Below, in pieces: positions 46,094-55,672 of a stretch of 64,000 nt of DNA; position 1 is the first letter of the stretch; each line of letters opens with the position of its first letter. Source of the DNA: Candidatus Peregrinibacteria bacterium GW2011_GWA2_33_10 (lineage in GTDB: Bacteria; Patescibacteriota; Gracilibacteria; UBA1369; GWC2-33-13); NCBI GenBank assembly GCA_000989565.1, contig LBOO01000002.1, forward strand, positions 1 to 64,000, given 5' to 3'. The notes under the pieces were generated by a model, which saw nothing but the letters and a program-made list of their open reading frames with translations, made no database searches and was not told the DNA's origin. The translations under genes were made by a program, and so were the position numbers.

Positions 46094-48580
46094 TTAGTAG
46101 ATTAAAAAAAAGTTTACTTCATTCGATACGCTTTCGCCACCCTCCAAAATATAAGCTTCAGCTCTTGCTTTAATAGGGCATTTAATCTTATTTATTTGCT
46201 TATCCAATGAGCAATTGTCGTTAAATTTTTCAATATCCATTAAATAAGTAAATGGAAATTCTGATGTTTCAAACGAAAATTTATTATTTATATACCATTT
46301 TACTTTTGCCACATCGTTTTTTACATTCGCTCTTAATGGTATCTTTTGAGCGTTAATCGGCACTTCTTTGTCGATTAAAAAGGAATCATTATTGTTAGGA
46401 TGAGAGATTTCAATTGTTTTAGGGGTTTCAGTATTGCTCGTTTCGCAAGTTTTAATTGGAGGTTGAGGAATATTGTGTTCCATTGCCCATCTTCTCAACT
46501 CAGGAGGATAAACAATAAAAACTTTTTCTTCAATATGATTAGAATAAACCTCGCAAGAATCACTGATCAACATATTATTAATCGGGTCAATTCTCAGTTT
46601 TTGATACATATTATCCCATTCTTTCGGTTCTGTTCCCTGAATAAAGATTTCATTAACACGTTCCGAACACAATTGAGTAGGCAGAAATCCTGACAATTTG
46701 CAAATTTCCACATCCACAAGCCCTTCAGGCCGAGCAAAATCTTTTTTCGGGATATTTCCATGAATTTCTTCCATCAATGAATTCCAGATAGGTGCCGCGC
46801 CCGTAATACCTGAAATATTCTCCATACTTTTTGCGTCCGCATTCCCTATCCAGACTAAACTTAAATAATCAGGGGTAAATCCGATCGCGAAATTATCCTT
46901 AAAATTTCTGGTTGTACCTGTTTTTACAGCTGCTTTTCGGTTCAATTCTAAAACAGTGTCTTCTCCAAATCCCAAAATTCTACTTTTTTTATCGCTTAAA
47001 ATATCAATAATCTGAAAAGCAGCCTGTTCTCCATTTTTTCCCAGAATATAACTACCTTTATTATCCTCGTTTTTCTCTAAAACATTTCCGTTAACATCAA
47101 TGATTCTTTCTATAAATTTTAAATCCTTTTTCACTCCGAAATTCGCTAAAATATTATAGGCTTGAGCTAATTCAACCGGTTTAACTTCCGCACCTCCCAG
47201 CGTCAACGATAAACCATAATGTTTAGGTTGATTTTTCCAAGAGGAAATACCCATTTTTTTCATAAACGTCATAAAATCGGGGATGCCAATATAATCCAGA
47301 ACCTTAACAGCTGGAATATTTAAACTGCTTCCCAACGAATCCCTAAGCTTCACGAGTCCATGAAATTTTAAATCATAATTTTTTGGCGAATAAGAGCCTC
47401 CATCAGTGGAAAATTGAGTATAAATATCATTTACGGTTGTGGCGGGAGTATAACCTTTTAAAAAAGCTTTCAAGTAAGTGAAAGGTTTTAACGCGGAACC
47501 CGGTTGTCGCAAAGCCAAAAGCATATCCACGGCTCCATCAATGGATTCGTCAAAATAATCTTTTGACCCTATCCAAATTAAAACTTGATTGGAATCAGTA
47601 TCAAGCACGAGAATCGCACCATTATTTACATTGTTTTCCTCCAGTTTTTTTAACTTTTCTTCTAAGATTATTTCCGCTCTTCGCTGCAAATTCATATCTA
47701 AAGTCGTATAAATTCTGAGACCTCCGAAATGCACCAAATCTTCTCCATATTTTTTTTCTAATTGATTAATCACATAATGAGCAAAATGAGGCGCTTTAAT
47801 TTCATACACATTTTTCCTAAAAACCAGAGGTTCTTCTTTCGCAGCTTCAGCTTCTTTTTCAGACAAAAATTTGTTTTTCACCATCATGTCAAGAACATAC
47901 GCTTGTCTTTTTTCCGCATTATCTATATTTAAAAAAGGGTTGTAATTGCTTGGAGATTGAGGAAGTCCCGCAAGTATTGCAGTTTCAGCCAAATCCAAAT
48001 CATACACATGTTTGCCGAAATAATCTAAAGATGCCGCTTCAACACCATAAGCCAAATTGCCGTAATAAATCTTATTTAAATACATCTCTAAAATTTCTTC
48101 TTTTGAAAATTCCAATTCCAGTTTTAAAGCATAAAAAGCTTCTTTAATTTTATTTTTCCATGATCTGTCTTTTTTTATACCCAAAAGATTTCTCGCTAAC
48201 TGCTGAGTGAGAGTACTGCCTCCGCTGACAATTCTCGCTTCTTTGATATTTAAATAAACCGCCCTCACAATGGCTTTAAAATCCAAACCGTGATGTTTAA
48301 AAAAATTTTTATCTTCAACGGAAATTGTAGCCTCAAGTAAAGATTTAGGCATTTCCTTAATCGCGATTTTTGTTTTTTTGCCGGAATTCGGTATTAAAAT
48401 TTCATATAAAAGTTCCTTGTTTCGATCATAAATTTTACTGGTTTCCGTAAAATTATTATTAAAATTATCAGGTAGAGGAAAACTGTATAAAACTAAAAAA
48501 AAACCTCCAATTAAAAAGAATATGGTAGCTGATAAAATAAATTTATAATTTTTTAAAAAATTTTTTCTCTTCATTGTCAA
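46094..48580 (-). CDS. bifunctional penicillin-binding protein (1A/1C type)
   Basis: GT51 (EDKNFFKHHGLDFKAIVRA, GGSTLTQQLARNLL), transpeptidase SSLNIPAVK and KTGTT, C-terminal BiPBP-like domain. Confidence 0.93.
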   Translation of the reverse strand: MTMKRKNFLKNYKFILSATIFFLIGGFFLVLYSFPLPDNFNNNFTETSKIYDRNKELLYEILIPNSGKKTKIAIKEMPKSLLEATISVEDKNFFKHHGLDFKAIVRAVYLNIKEARIVSGGSTLTQQLARNLLGIKKDRSWKNKIKEAFYALKLELEFSKEEILEMYLNKIYYGNLAYGVEAASLDYFGKHVYDLDLAETAILAGLPQSPSNYNPFLNIDNAEKRQAYVLDMMVKNKFLSEKEAEAAKEEPLVFRKNVYEIKAPHFAHYVINQLEKKYGEDLVHFGGLRIYTTLDMNLQRRAEIILEEKLKKLEENNVNNGAILVLDTDSNQVLIWIGSKDYFDESIDGAVDMLLALRQPGSALKPFTYLKAFLKGYTPATTVNDIYTQFSTDGGSYSPKNYDLKFHGLVKLRDSLGSSLNIPAVKVLDYIGIPDFMTFMKKMGISSWKNQPKHYGLSLTLGGAEVKPVELAQAYNILANFGVKKDLKFIERIIDVNGNVLEKNEDNKGSYILGKNGEQAAFQIIDILSDKKSRILGFGEDTVLELNRKAAVKTGTTRNFKDNFAIGFTPDYLSLVWIGNADAKSMENISGITGAAPIWNSLMEEIHGNIPKKDFARPEGLVDVEICKLSGFLPTQLCSERVNEIFIQGTEPKEWDNMYQKLRIDPINNMLISDSCEVYSNHIEEKVFIVYPPELRRWAMEHNIPQPPIKTCETSNTETPKTIEISHPNNNDSFLIDKEVPINAQKIPLRANVKNDVAKVKWYINNKFSFETSEFPFTYLMDIEKFNDNCSLDKQINKIKCPIKARAEAYILEGGESVSNEVNFFLIY

Positions 48581-48692
48581 GCCAATATGTTATGTATTTA
48601 GTTTCCTAAACTTATATTTAATTTTAGTCGCAACTCTTGTCTATTTACAAATAATAAAGTATTCTCTAACATGATAAAACTTTAATAAATAA

Positions 48693-50228
48693 ATGCAAAT
48701 GCCATTCACATCACAAGACATATTGTTTGGATTAATAGCTATTTTACTGGGAGTAGGAATTGCTTTTTTAATCAAAAGAATACCTAAATTTGATCCCAAA
48801 ATTGCCGAAGAAAAAACTTCCAAATTGATTGAAGAAAAAAAGACGGAAGCAAAAGAATATTTGGAAAGAATTAAAAAATCTTTGGAAGAATATAAAAAAA
48901 CGGCTGAAGTCCAACAAAATCGCTTAAAAAATTCTATCCAAAATTTAGAAAAAATAATTAATTTAAAATCTGAAAATGTAAATAAAAAAGAACAAAGAAA
49001 AAATCTTGTTGAAGAGCAATACAAGGAATTGGAAAAAAATATTAACGAGAATAAAAATCAAATTGATAATTTGGAAAGCGATTATATTAAAAAACTCATT
49101 GAATATACTGAGTTGGACAGAGAAGAAGCCAAAAATTCAATTATTCAAAATGAAGTGAAATATATAGATGACAATAAACAAAACATTATAACTAAATATG
49201 AAGAAATTATTAAAGAAGATGTGGTTAAAGAAGCCAAAAATATTCTTCATACGGCAATTTATAAATGCAATACGGTAACTTCGGTTGAAAGCAAAGCAAC
49301 AATCGTGAAATTGCGGAAGGAAAAAATAAAAGATCAATTGCTGGAGAATAAAGCTGAAAATCTTATTTATCTCGAACAGCTGTTGGGAGTGGATATTATT
49401 TTTGATGATGTTGAAGAATCTATTACAATTGCCGGTTTTGATCTTATAAAGAGAAATATAGCTACAGTCGCTATCGAAAAATTACTTAAAGAAAAAGCCA
49501 TTAACAAACAAAAAATTGACAAAAAAATTGAAGAAGCTAAAAAAGAAACTGAAGACATTATTATAAAAGAAGGGCAAAAAGCTTGTAAACTAATGAATAT
49601 CCAAAATGCACATCCAAGTTTTGTTAAAATTGTTGGCAGATTAAAGTTCAGAACAAGTTATGGTCAGAATATATTGCTGCATTCTTTGGAAGTCGCTTTC
49701 TTATCGGCAATCCTAGCTTCTGAAATCGGAGCTGATATCCAAGTCGCAAAAATAGCAGGGTTCTTGCATGATGTCGGAAAAGCTATAGATCATGAAATAG
49801 AAGAATCGCATGACAAGTTGACTAAAGAGATCATGACCAAGTTCAAATTCCCTGAACCGATGATCCATGCCGCATGGGCACATCATGAAGCAATACCTTT
49901 GGAAACAATTGAAGCCCATATAGTAAAAGCTTCAGATGCTTTATCCGCGGGACGTCCCGGAGCCCGACAAGAATCCTTGGAAAAATATTTGGAAAGGATT
50001 CAACAATTGGAAGAAACCGCTTCCTCATTTGAAGGTGTCAAAAAAAGTTTTGCCATATCCGCGGGCAGAGAAGTCAGAATAATTGTAGAACCGGAAATAA
50101 TAAATGACGCAGGAGTTGATGAATTAGCGATAAATGTTGCTGACAAAATAGAAAAAAAGATGTCTTTCCCCGGAAAAATAAAGGTAAACGTGATCAGAAC
50201 AACCCGCTCAACAGAATACGCTAAATAG
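48693..50228 (+). CDS. rny: ribonuclease Y
   Basis: N-terminal TM, coiled coil, KH, HD domain (LHSLEVAFLSAILASEIGADIQVAKIAGFLHDVGKAIDHE..AWAHHEAIPLETIEAHIVKASDALSAGRPGAR). Confidence 0.95.
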   Translation: MQMPFTSQDILFGLIAILLGVGIAFLIKRIPKFDPKIAEEKTSKLIEEKKTEAKEYLERIKKSLEEYKKTAEVQQNRLKNSIQNLEKIINLKSENVNKKEQRKNLVEEQYKELEKNINENKNQIDNLESDYIKKLIEYTELDREEAKNSIIQNEVKYIDDNKQNIITKYEEIIKEDVVKEAKNILHTAIYKCNTVTSVESKATIVKLRKEKIKDQLLENKAENLIYLEQLLGVDIIFDDVEESITIAGFDLIKRNIATVAIEKLLKEKAINKQKIDKKIEEAKKETEDIIIKEGQKACKLMNIQNAHPSFVKIVGRLKFRTSYGQNILLHSLEVAFLSAILASEIGADIQVAKIAGFLHDVGKAIDHEIEESHDKLTKEIMTKFKFPEPMIHAAWAHHEAIPLETIEAHIVKASDALSAGRPGARQESLEKYLERIQQLEETASSFEGVKKSFAISAGREVRIIVEPEIINDAGVDELAINVADKIEKKMSFPGKIKVNVIRTTRSTEYAK

Positions 50229-50276
50229 AGTTTTAATTAAAAATTGAGAATTAATAAAATACTAACCACTTAATTT

Positions 50277-50642
50277 ATGGAAAACAAAAAAATTGGTAAA
50301 AAAATAGACAAATTAATTATGGGTGCGATTATTGGTGGAGCTATCGGTTCTGTTTTGGGTGTAACTTTTGCGCCAAAATCAGGGAAAGAGATGAGAAAAA
50401 CCATTACCGATAAAAGTAAAAATGCTTATTTAAAAAGCAAAGTCGCCACGGAAAATTTTATGGATACACATAAAGATCAAATTGAAAGCGCTAAAAATAC
50501 ATCAAAAAGTATTTTTAAAAAAATATTTTGGCGACTTAAAAAAAAAGCATCTTTAGATTCTTCAGATAGAGAAAAATCCGGCATCAAAAATATACCTGTA
50601 GAATCCATTGATCTCACAATTGAAAGAGAAGAAAAAATATAA
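50277..50642 (+). CDS. YtxH-like protein
   Basis: IMGAIIGGAIGSVLGVTFAPKSGKEMRKTI. Confidence 0.75.
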   Translation: MENKKIGKKIDKLIMGAIIGGAIGSVLGVTFAPKSGKEMRKTITDKSKNAYLKSKVATENFMDTHKDQIESAKNTSKSIFKKIFWRLKKKASLDSSDREKSGIKNIPVESIDLTIEREEKI

Positions 50643-50732
50643 ATATTTTTTAAATTTTATAAGTGATTTTAAAAAATGTAATGATTAAATTAAAAAACGG
50701 TTGTATAATGTACAACAATATTTTAAAAATTT

Positions 50733-52601
50733 ATGAATAAAATTAAAGTTTTAAAAAATAAGATTTTGATGATTATCTCGGTGATTTTGAGCATTTCAAC
50801 CGCTTTGATTTTAGCGGTCGGCTATTTTGTCCCACTATTATTTGCGGATAAAATATATCCGCGCACATATGCTTTCAATAGCAGTCTTTCTTTTGAAGAT
50901 ATGAATACCGCCAAAGAAATCGTTAAAAATAACCTTGAAAAAATATTTTTACAAAAGGTGCCGATCATATTTAATAATAAAGAATATTTATTCTCTTTTT
51001 CCGAATTAGGTGTTGAGATTGATATTAATCAGATAGAAAAGCAGCTTCTAACCATTCAAAATAACAATACAATCGAATTTTACCGCCAAAGCTTGATTCC
51101 AAAATACATTGATATAGAACCAATAATAGATAATGAAAAAGCAACCGGATCACTAATATCCAAAATACCGGATCTGAAAATTTCTAAAAATGCTCAAATT
51201 AAATTAAATGCGGATCGTCAGATACAAATTATCCCTGAAGAAGAAGGTTATAAAGTAAATTACAATGAATTTGCTTCCGCTATCAAGACTCTCATCAATA
51301 ATAACAAAATTCAAAAAATTGTTTTAGAAGCAAAAAAAGATAAACCTTTATTAACGGAAGAGAAATTAAATGCTTACAAAAGTAATTTAGTGGAAAAAAT
51401 TTCTAAAAATATTAACTTAATTCATAACGAGAAAAAATGGACAATAAAAGCGCTTGATAATCCCGAATGGTTGACTATTAATATTCAACCCTACTATGAA
51501 TTGAAATTTATAAACAAGAAAATCCCTTTAGAAATAATTTCGGAAAAAGCTGATTTGTTTCAAGCGGATTATGGCGATTTAAATCTTCAGTTTGAACCAA
51601 AAATAAAATTCAATGAAGAAAAAATAAAAGAATTTATTATCTCTAAAATAAGTCCGCAAATAGAAGTCAAAGCAACTAACGCAAAAATATATTACAATCA
51701 AAATAATCAAGTTGTCTTTGAGGGAACAGCGAAAAACGGTCAAGGAATTGAGATGGATAAATTAATGAAAAATTATCAATTAGCTGTCAATGAAAACCTG
51801 AATCAATTGGAAATTCCTGTTTCAATAATGAAAGCTCAAGTTGAAGCTGATGAAAAATTAAAAAATTTAGGCATCAAAGAGCTTATTGCCGTAGGGTATT
51901 CCAATTTTACAGGCTCTCCTACGAACAGAATACATAACATTGGAGTAGCAATGAGTAAATTAAATGGAATATTAATTCCGCCTAATGAAATATTTTCTTT
52001 TAATACCAATATTGGCGCGGTTGATGGATCTACGGGCTATTATAAAGAGTTGGTCATTAAACAGGGGAAAATAACGCCGGAATACGGGGGAGGGGTATGC
52101 CAAGTATCATCAACCGTATATCGTGCGGCATTTTTTGGAGGCTTGCCAATAGTCGACCGCCGTGCGCACAGTTTTGCCGTAAGTTATTATGCTCGGCCTT
52201 TAGGATATGGGCTTGATGCCACAATTTATATAGGCGCGCAAGATTTAAAATTTAAAAACGACACTCCGGGACATATTTTAATTCAAAGTTTTGTTAGCGG
52301 CAGTGATGCATACATAAAATTTTATGGAACAGATGATGCCAGAGAAGTCGAAACGCAAGGCCCATTCATTACAAACAAAAAACCTGCGCCTCCGACTCAG
52401 ATAATTTATACTGACCAATTAGCTCCGGGACAAAAGAAAAAGCAGGAAAACGCAGTGGAAGGATTCGACGCGGCATGGATCCGCGTAGTAAAAAAAGGCA
52501 GTACTTCTCAAAAAGAAACTTTCAACAGTTATTATCGCGCATGGGCGGAAAAACTCTTGGTAGGTATCGATAAACCTCAAGAAGAAGAAAAAAAGGAATA
52601 G
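50733..52601 (+). CDS. VanW-family protein with N-terminal TM and peptidoglycan-binding-like repeats
   Basis: YSNFTGSPTNRIHNIGVAMSKLNGILIPPNEIFSFNTNIGAV..YGGGVCQVSSTVYRAAFFGGLPIVDRRAHSF. Confidence 0.88.
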   Translation: MNKIKVLKNKILMIISVILSISTALILAVGYFVPLLFADKIYPRTYAFNSSLSFEDMNTAKEIVKNNLEKIFLQKVPIIFNNKEYLFSFSELGVEIDINQIEKQLLTIQNNNTIEFYRQSLIPKYIDIEPIIDNEKATGSLISKIPDLKISKNAQIKLNADRQIQIIPEEEGYKVNYNEFASAIKTLINNNKIQKIVLEAKKDKPLLTEEKLNAYKSNLVEKISKNINLIHNEKKWTIKALDNPEWLTINIQPYYELKFINKKIPLEIISEKADLFQADYGDLNLQFEPKIKFNEEKIKEFIISKISPQIEVKATNAKIYYNQNNQVVFEGTAKNGQGIEMDKLMKNYQLAVNENLNQLEIPVSIMKAQVEADEKLKNLGIKELIAVGYSNFTGSPTNRIHNIGVAMSKLNGILIPPNEIFSFNTNIGAVDGSTGYYKELVIKQGKITPEYGGGVCQVSSTVYRAAFFGGLPIVDRRAHSFAVSYYARPLGYGLDATIYIGAQDLKFKNDTPGHILIQSFVSGSDAYIKFYGTDDAREVETQGPFITNKKPAPPTQIIYTDQLAPGQKKKQENAVEGFDAAWIRVVKKGSTSQKETFNSYYRAWAEKLLVGIDKPQEEEKKE

Positions 52602-52610
52602 CCCTATCAA

Positions 52611-53750
52611 TCATAAAATTTCTTTTCCCCTAGCTTCAGAAATATTCTTATACCCGTCTTTTTTTAATAATTCCACCAATCCCAAATTAATATCTGATAT
52701 GGTTTGCGGACCCTGAAAAATCATCCCTGTAACCATTTGAATCAAATTAGCGCCTAATTTGATTTTTTTATACGCGTCTTCTGCTGTAAATACACCCCCA
52801 CAACCAATAATAATCAATTTCCCTTTGGTTTTTTTAAAAATATATGAAATCATTAAATTCGCTTTTTCCTCCAATACTTTGCCGCTAATTCCACCATTCA
52901 CAAAATTAAATTTATCTTTAATTCTAGGATTCATATAATCTTTAGTCAAGTTAGTGCAAATAACACCGCTAATCTTATATTTTTCCACAACCTCTAAAAT
53001 ATCATCAATCTCTTTATGATTTAAATCCGGAGACATTTTCAAGAAAATTGGTTTATCATATTCAATTTTACTGATTTCTTTCATTAAACTCTCCAAACTT
53101 ACTTTATCCGTAAAAGGCTGCCCTCCATAAGCATTAGGACAACTAATGTTAATTGTCATGTAATCCCCAATATCTTTCATTAAATTAAAGGCTTTCACAT
53201 AATCTTTAATTCCCTCCTTGTTATCAGCAGTTAAAGCACAATTAGTCTTTGCCACACTAACACCAATAGGAAAATTAAACTTCTTATTCTTTAATCGTTT
53301 AGAAATTTTTTCCGCGCCATCATTCATTAAACCATAATAAATAACCAAAGATCCGGATTTCTTAAGCCTCCAAAGCCGCGGTTTAGGATTACCAGCGCAT
53401 TCTTCCCCTGTGATAGAACCGATTTCTTCAAATCCAAAACCCACCTCAGGTAAAATAGCAGTTAATTGTGCATTCTTATCAAATCCCGCAGCCAATCCAA
53501 TGGGATTTTTAAATTTAATACCTAAAACTTCTTGCTCTAAATAAGTCTTATTTTGATAAGAAAAGGCTATTTTGGTTAAGGTTCTGGTTAAAAAAGTTTT
53601 ACCGAGCATTTTTCCGGCCCTAGTCATTCGATCATGAATAAATTCCGGATCTAAAAGAAAAAAAATTCTCTTTAAAAACACTGCATATATAAAACCTTCA
53701 ATAAAATTTCTAACTTTAAATAAATAAAACATAAAATTAAATTTATACAT
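52611..53750 (-). CDS. pyrD: dihydroorotate dehydrogenase (class 2 type)
   Basis: FKNPIGLAAGFDKNAQL..GFGFEEIGSITGEECAGNPKPRLWRL..NISCPNAYG. Confidence 0.95.
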   Translation of the reverse strand: MYKFNFMFYLFKVRNFIEGFIYAVFLKRIFFLLDPEFIHDRMTRAGKMLGKTFLTRTLTKIAFSYQNKTYLEQEVLGIKFKNPIGLAAGFDKNAQLTAILPEVGFGFEEIGSITGEECAGNPKPRLWRLKKSGSLVIYYGLMNDGAEKISKRLKNKKFNFPIGVSVAKTNCALTADNKEGIKDYVKAFNLMKDIGDYMTINISCPNAYGGQPFTDKVSLESLMKEISKIEYDKPIFLKMSPDLNHKEIDDILEVVEKYKISGVICTNLTKDYMNPRIKDKFNFVNGGISGKVLEEKANLMISYIFKKTKGKLIIIGCGGVFTAEDAYKKIKLGANLIQMVTGMIFQGPQTISDINLGLVELLKKDGYKNISEARGKEIL

Positions 53751-53865
53751 AAATTAAATATAGCAGAAAAAAATAAAGATAATAAATAATTTCAACCGGT
53801 AAGGTTTTTTGTAATACAAAAGCATTAAAACGGTTATATAAAATGATTAATTAACAAATAGTTTT

Positions 53866-54762
53866 ATGTATTGTCAAGAAAGCTTTTTAAAAAACAATTA
53901 TCTAAATACATTTATTGAAAATGTACAAAGCCCTAAAAGAATAGCCCTATCTTCACGCTATCCTTATCTAAAAACTCCAATAATTGAATTTAGAAGATTT
54001 AATAACAACTTGAAAAATTTCTTCAATATTTACTTAGCGCGTTCAAAGCAGAAAAACTATTTTGATAATAAAATATTTTCTCATCAGTCGGTTCTAATGA
54101 GAAAGCTGGGTGATTCTGATATTCGTCTACAAAAGCAAAAAATAACTAATCTAAAAATCGCAGCAAGCAAATTAGATAAGATAATTATAAAACCGGGACA
54201 AACATTCTCATTCTGGCATTTAGTTGGAAGACCAAGCGCCAAAAGGGGATTTGTAAATGGTATGCTTTTAAGTAATGGAAAAGTTGTCGAAGGTTTAGGA
54301 GGAGGACTATGCCAAATGGCAAATCTCCTTTACTGGATGTTTTTACATGCCCCTGTTGAAATCAAACAAAGATATCATCATTCATTAGATGTTTTCCCGG
54401 ATTCAGGCCGAACACTCCCTTTCGGTAGCGGTGCGACCGTTCTTTATAACTTTGTGGATTTAAAAATAAAAAATATCTCTCCTGATACATTACAATTAAA
54501 AATTTGGCTCACAGATAATCATCTTAAAGGACAACTATTATCAGATAAAAAAATAGAATCGAAATTTCATATTTACGAAAAAAAGCATTGTTTTATAGAA
54601 AGAGAAGGCAAATATTATCGGTTTAATGAAATTTGGAGAGAAGAAAAAGTACAAGGGGAAATAATAAACAATCAAAAAATAATAGAAAATTTCGCCCCTG
54701 TTTTATACGAAGTTAATGATAATTATTTAAAAGAGAACAATTATAAGTTAATTAGATTATAA
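53866..54762 (+). CDS. VanW-family protein (soluble, second paralogue)
   Basis: IKPGQTFSFWHLVGRPSAKRGFVNGMLLSNGKVVEGLGGGLCQMANLLYWMFLHAPVEIKQRYHHSLDVFPDSGRTLPFGSGATV. Confidence 0.9.
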   Translation: MYCQESFLKNNYLNTFIENVQSPKRIALSSRYPYLKTPIIEFRRFNNNLKNFFNIYLARSKQKNYFDNKIFSHQSVLMRKLGDSDIRLQKQKITNLKIAASKLDKIIIKPGQTFSFWHLVGRPSAKRGFVNGMLLSNGKVVEGLGGGLCQMANLLYWMFLHAPVEIKQRYHHSLDVFPDSGRTLPFGSGATVLYNFVDLKIKNISPDTLQLKIWLTDNHLKGQLLSDKKIESKFHIYEKKHCFIEREGKYYRFNEIWREEKVQGEIINNQKIIENFAPVLYEVNDNYLKENNYKLIRL

Positions 54763-54793
54763 AAAAGACCGGATGAAAGTTCCGGTCTTTTTA
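54761..54793. terminator. bidirectional terminator
   Basis: AAAAAAGACCGGA TGAAAGT TCCGGTCTTTTT. Confidence 0.85.
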
Positions 54794-54812
54794 TTTAGTT
54801 TGATCTTAAACT

Positions 54813-55301
54813 TCAAGGAATATATCGCTCTTTTAAACTTAATACCTTATCTCCATCAACTTTAATTTCAAAAGGCGCGAATTCAAAAGTTTCTTTATTA
54901 CCATTGAATACCTCAGTGAAGATTTTAACATTTAAAGCATTACCGGACGAAGGATCTTGCCCCAAATTGGCAGTATAAACTGTTAAATCTGAAGGAATTT
55001 CAAAAGTCACAATTTTTTCCTCATCATTCACAATCAAAAATCCATTAGGATTGCATTCCGGAATTTCATTCGTAGCCTCTTCAGTTGAAGTAGTACAAGT
55101 ATTATCTACCTCAGATAGCCATTTTATCTCATCAATATCAATAAAGTTTTTACCTTCTTTCTCATAAATATTTTTCATATATGCAATTTTTTCATTCCCG
55201 CTATTTTCACTCCCTTGCGATCCATTATTTTGAGGAAGAAATTGAGCACATGCAGTTAAAATAAAAACAATGCTCAAAATAATCGTAGTTATTTTTTTCA
55301 T
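54813..55301 (-). CDS. hypothetical lipoprotein
   Basis: Signal peptide with SIVFILTACAQ lipobox. Confidence 0.65.
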   Translation of the reverse strand: MKKITTIILSIVFILTACAQFLPQNNGSQGSENSGNEKIAYMKNIYEKEGKNFIDIDEIKWLSEVDNTCTTSTEEATNEIPECNPNGFLIVNDEEKIVTFEIPSDLTVYTANLGQDPSSGNALNVKIFTEVFNGNKETFEFAPFEIKVDGDKVLSLKERYIP

Positions 55302-55455
55302 AATTTTTTAGTTAAATTAATTGAATTAAGCAAATATAATAACCTCCAAAATATTAATACATTACAGAAAAGAAAAAATCCATTCTTCTGCTGCGCGAAG
55401 AATTGTTTTCATAAATTCTTTTGTTAATTTTAAATATATTTTAACAAAAGAAAAC

Positions 55456-55485
55456 CTGTACCCGTGTCCACTTTTTGGGGTACAG
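55456..55485 (-). terminator. hairpin downstream of tRNA-Ser, IS-end-like sequence
   Basis: On minus strand CTGTACCC CAAAAAGTGGACAC GGGTACAG followed by GTTTTCTTTT. Confidence 0.6.
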
Positions 55486-55490
55486 ATAAC

Positions 55491-55583
55491 TGGCGGAGAG
55501 AGAGGGGTTCGAACCCTCGCGGGGGATTGCTCCCCCCTACAGCTTTAGCAAAGCCGCCCCTTCAGCCACTTGGGTATCTCTCC
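55491..55583 (-). tRNA. tRNA-Ser(GCU)
   Basis: Reverse complement GGAGAGATACCCAAGTGGCTGAAGGGGCGGCTTTGCTAAAGCTGTAGGGGGGAGCAATCCCCCGCGAGGGTTCGAACCCCTCTCTCTCCGCCA: 7-bp acceptor, long variable arm, anticodon GCT, encoded CCA. Confidence 0.95.
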
Positions 55584-55672
55584 ATTTATGGCTTACTTAA
55601 GAAAATCTTAAATTTTGACCGTGGTAATGTTAACAAAGAAGATCTAATTCATCAAGAAAAAACTTTTAATTT

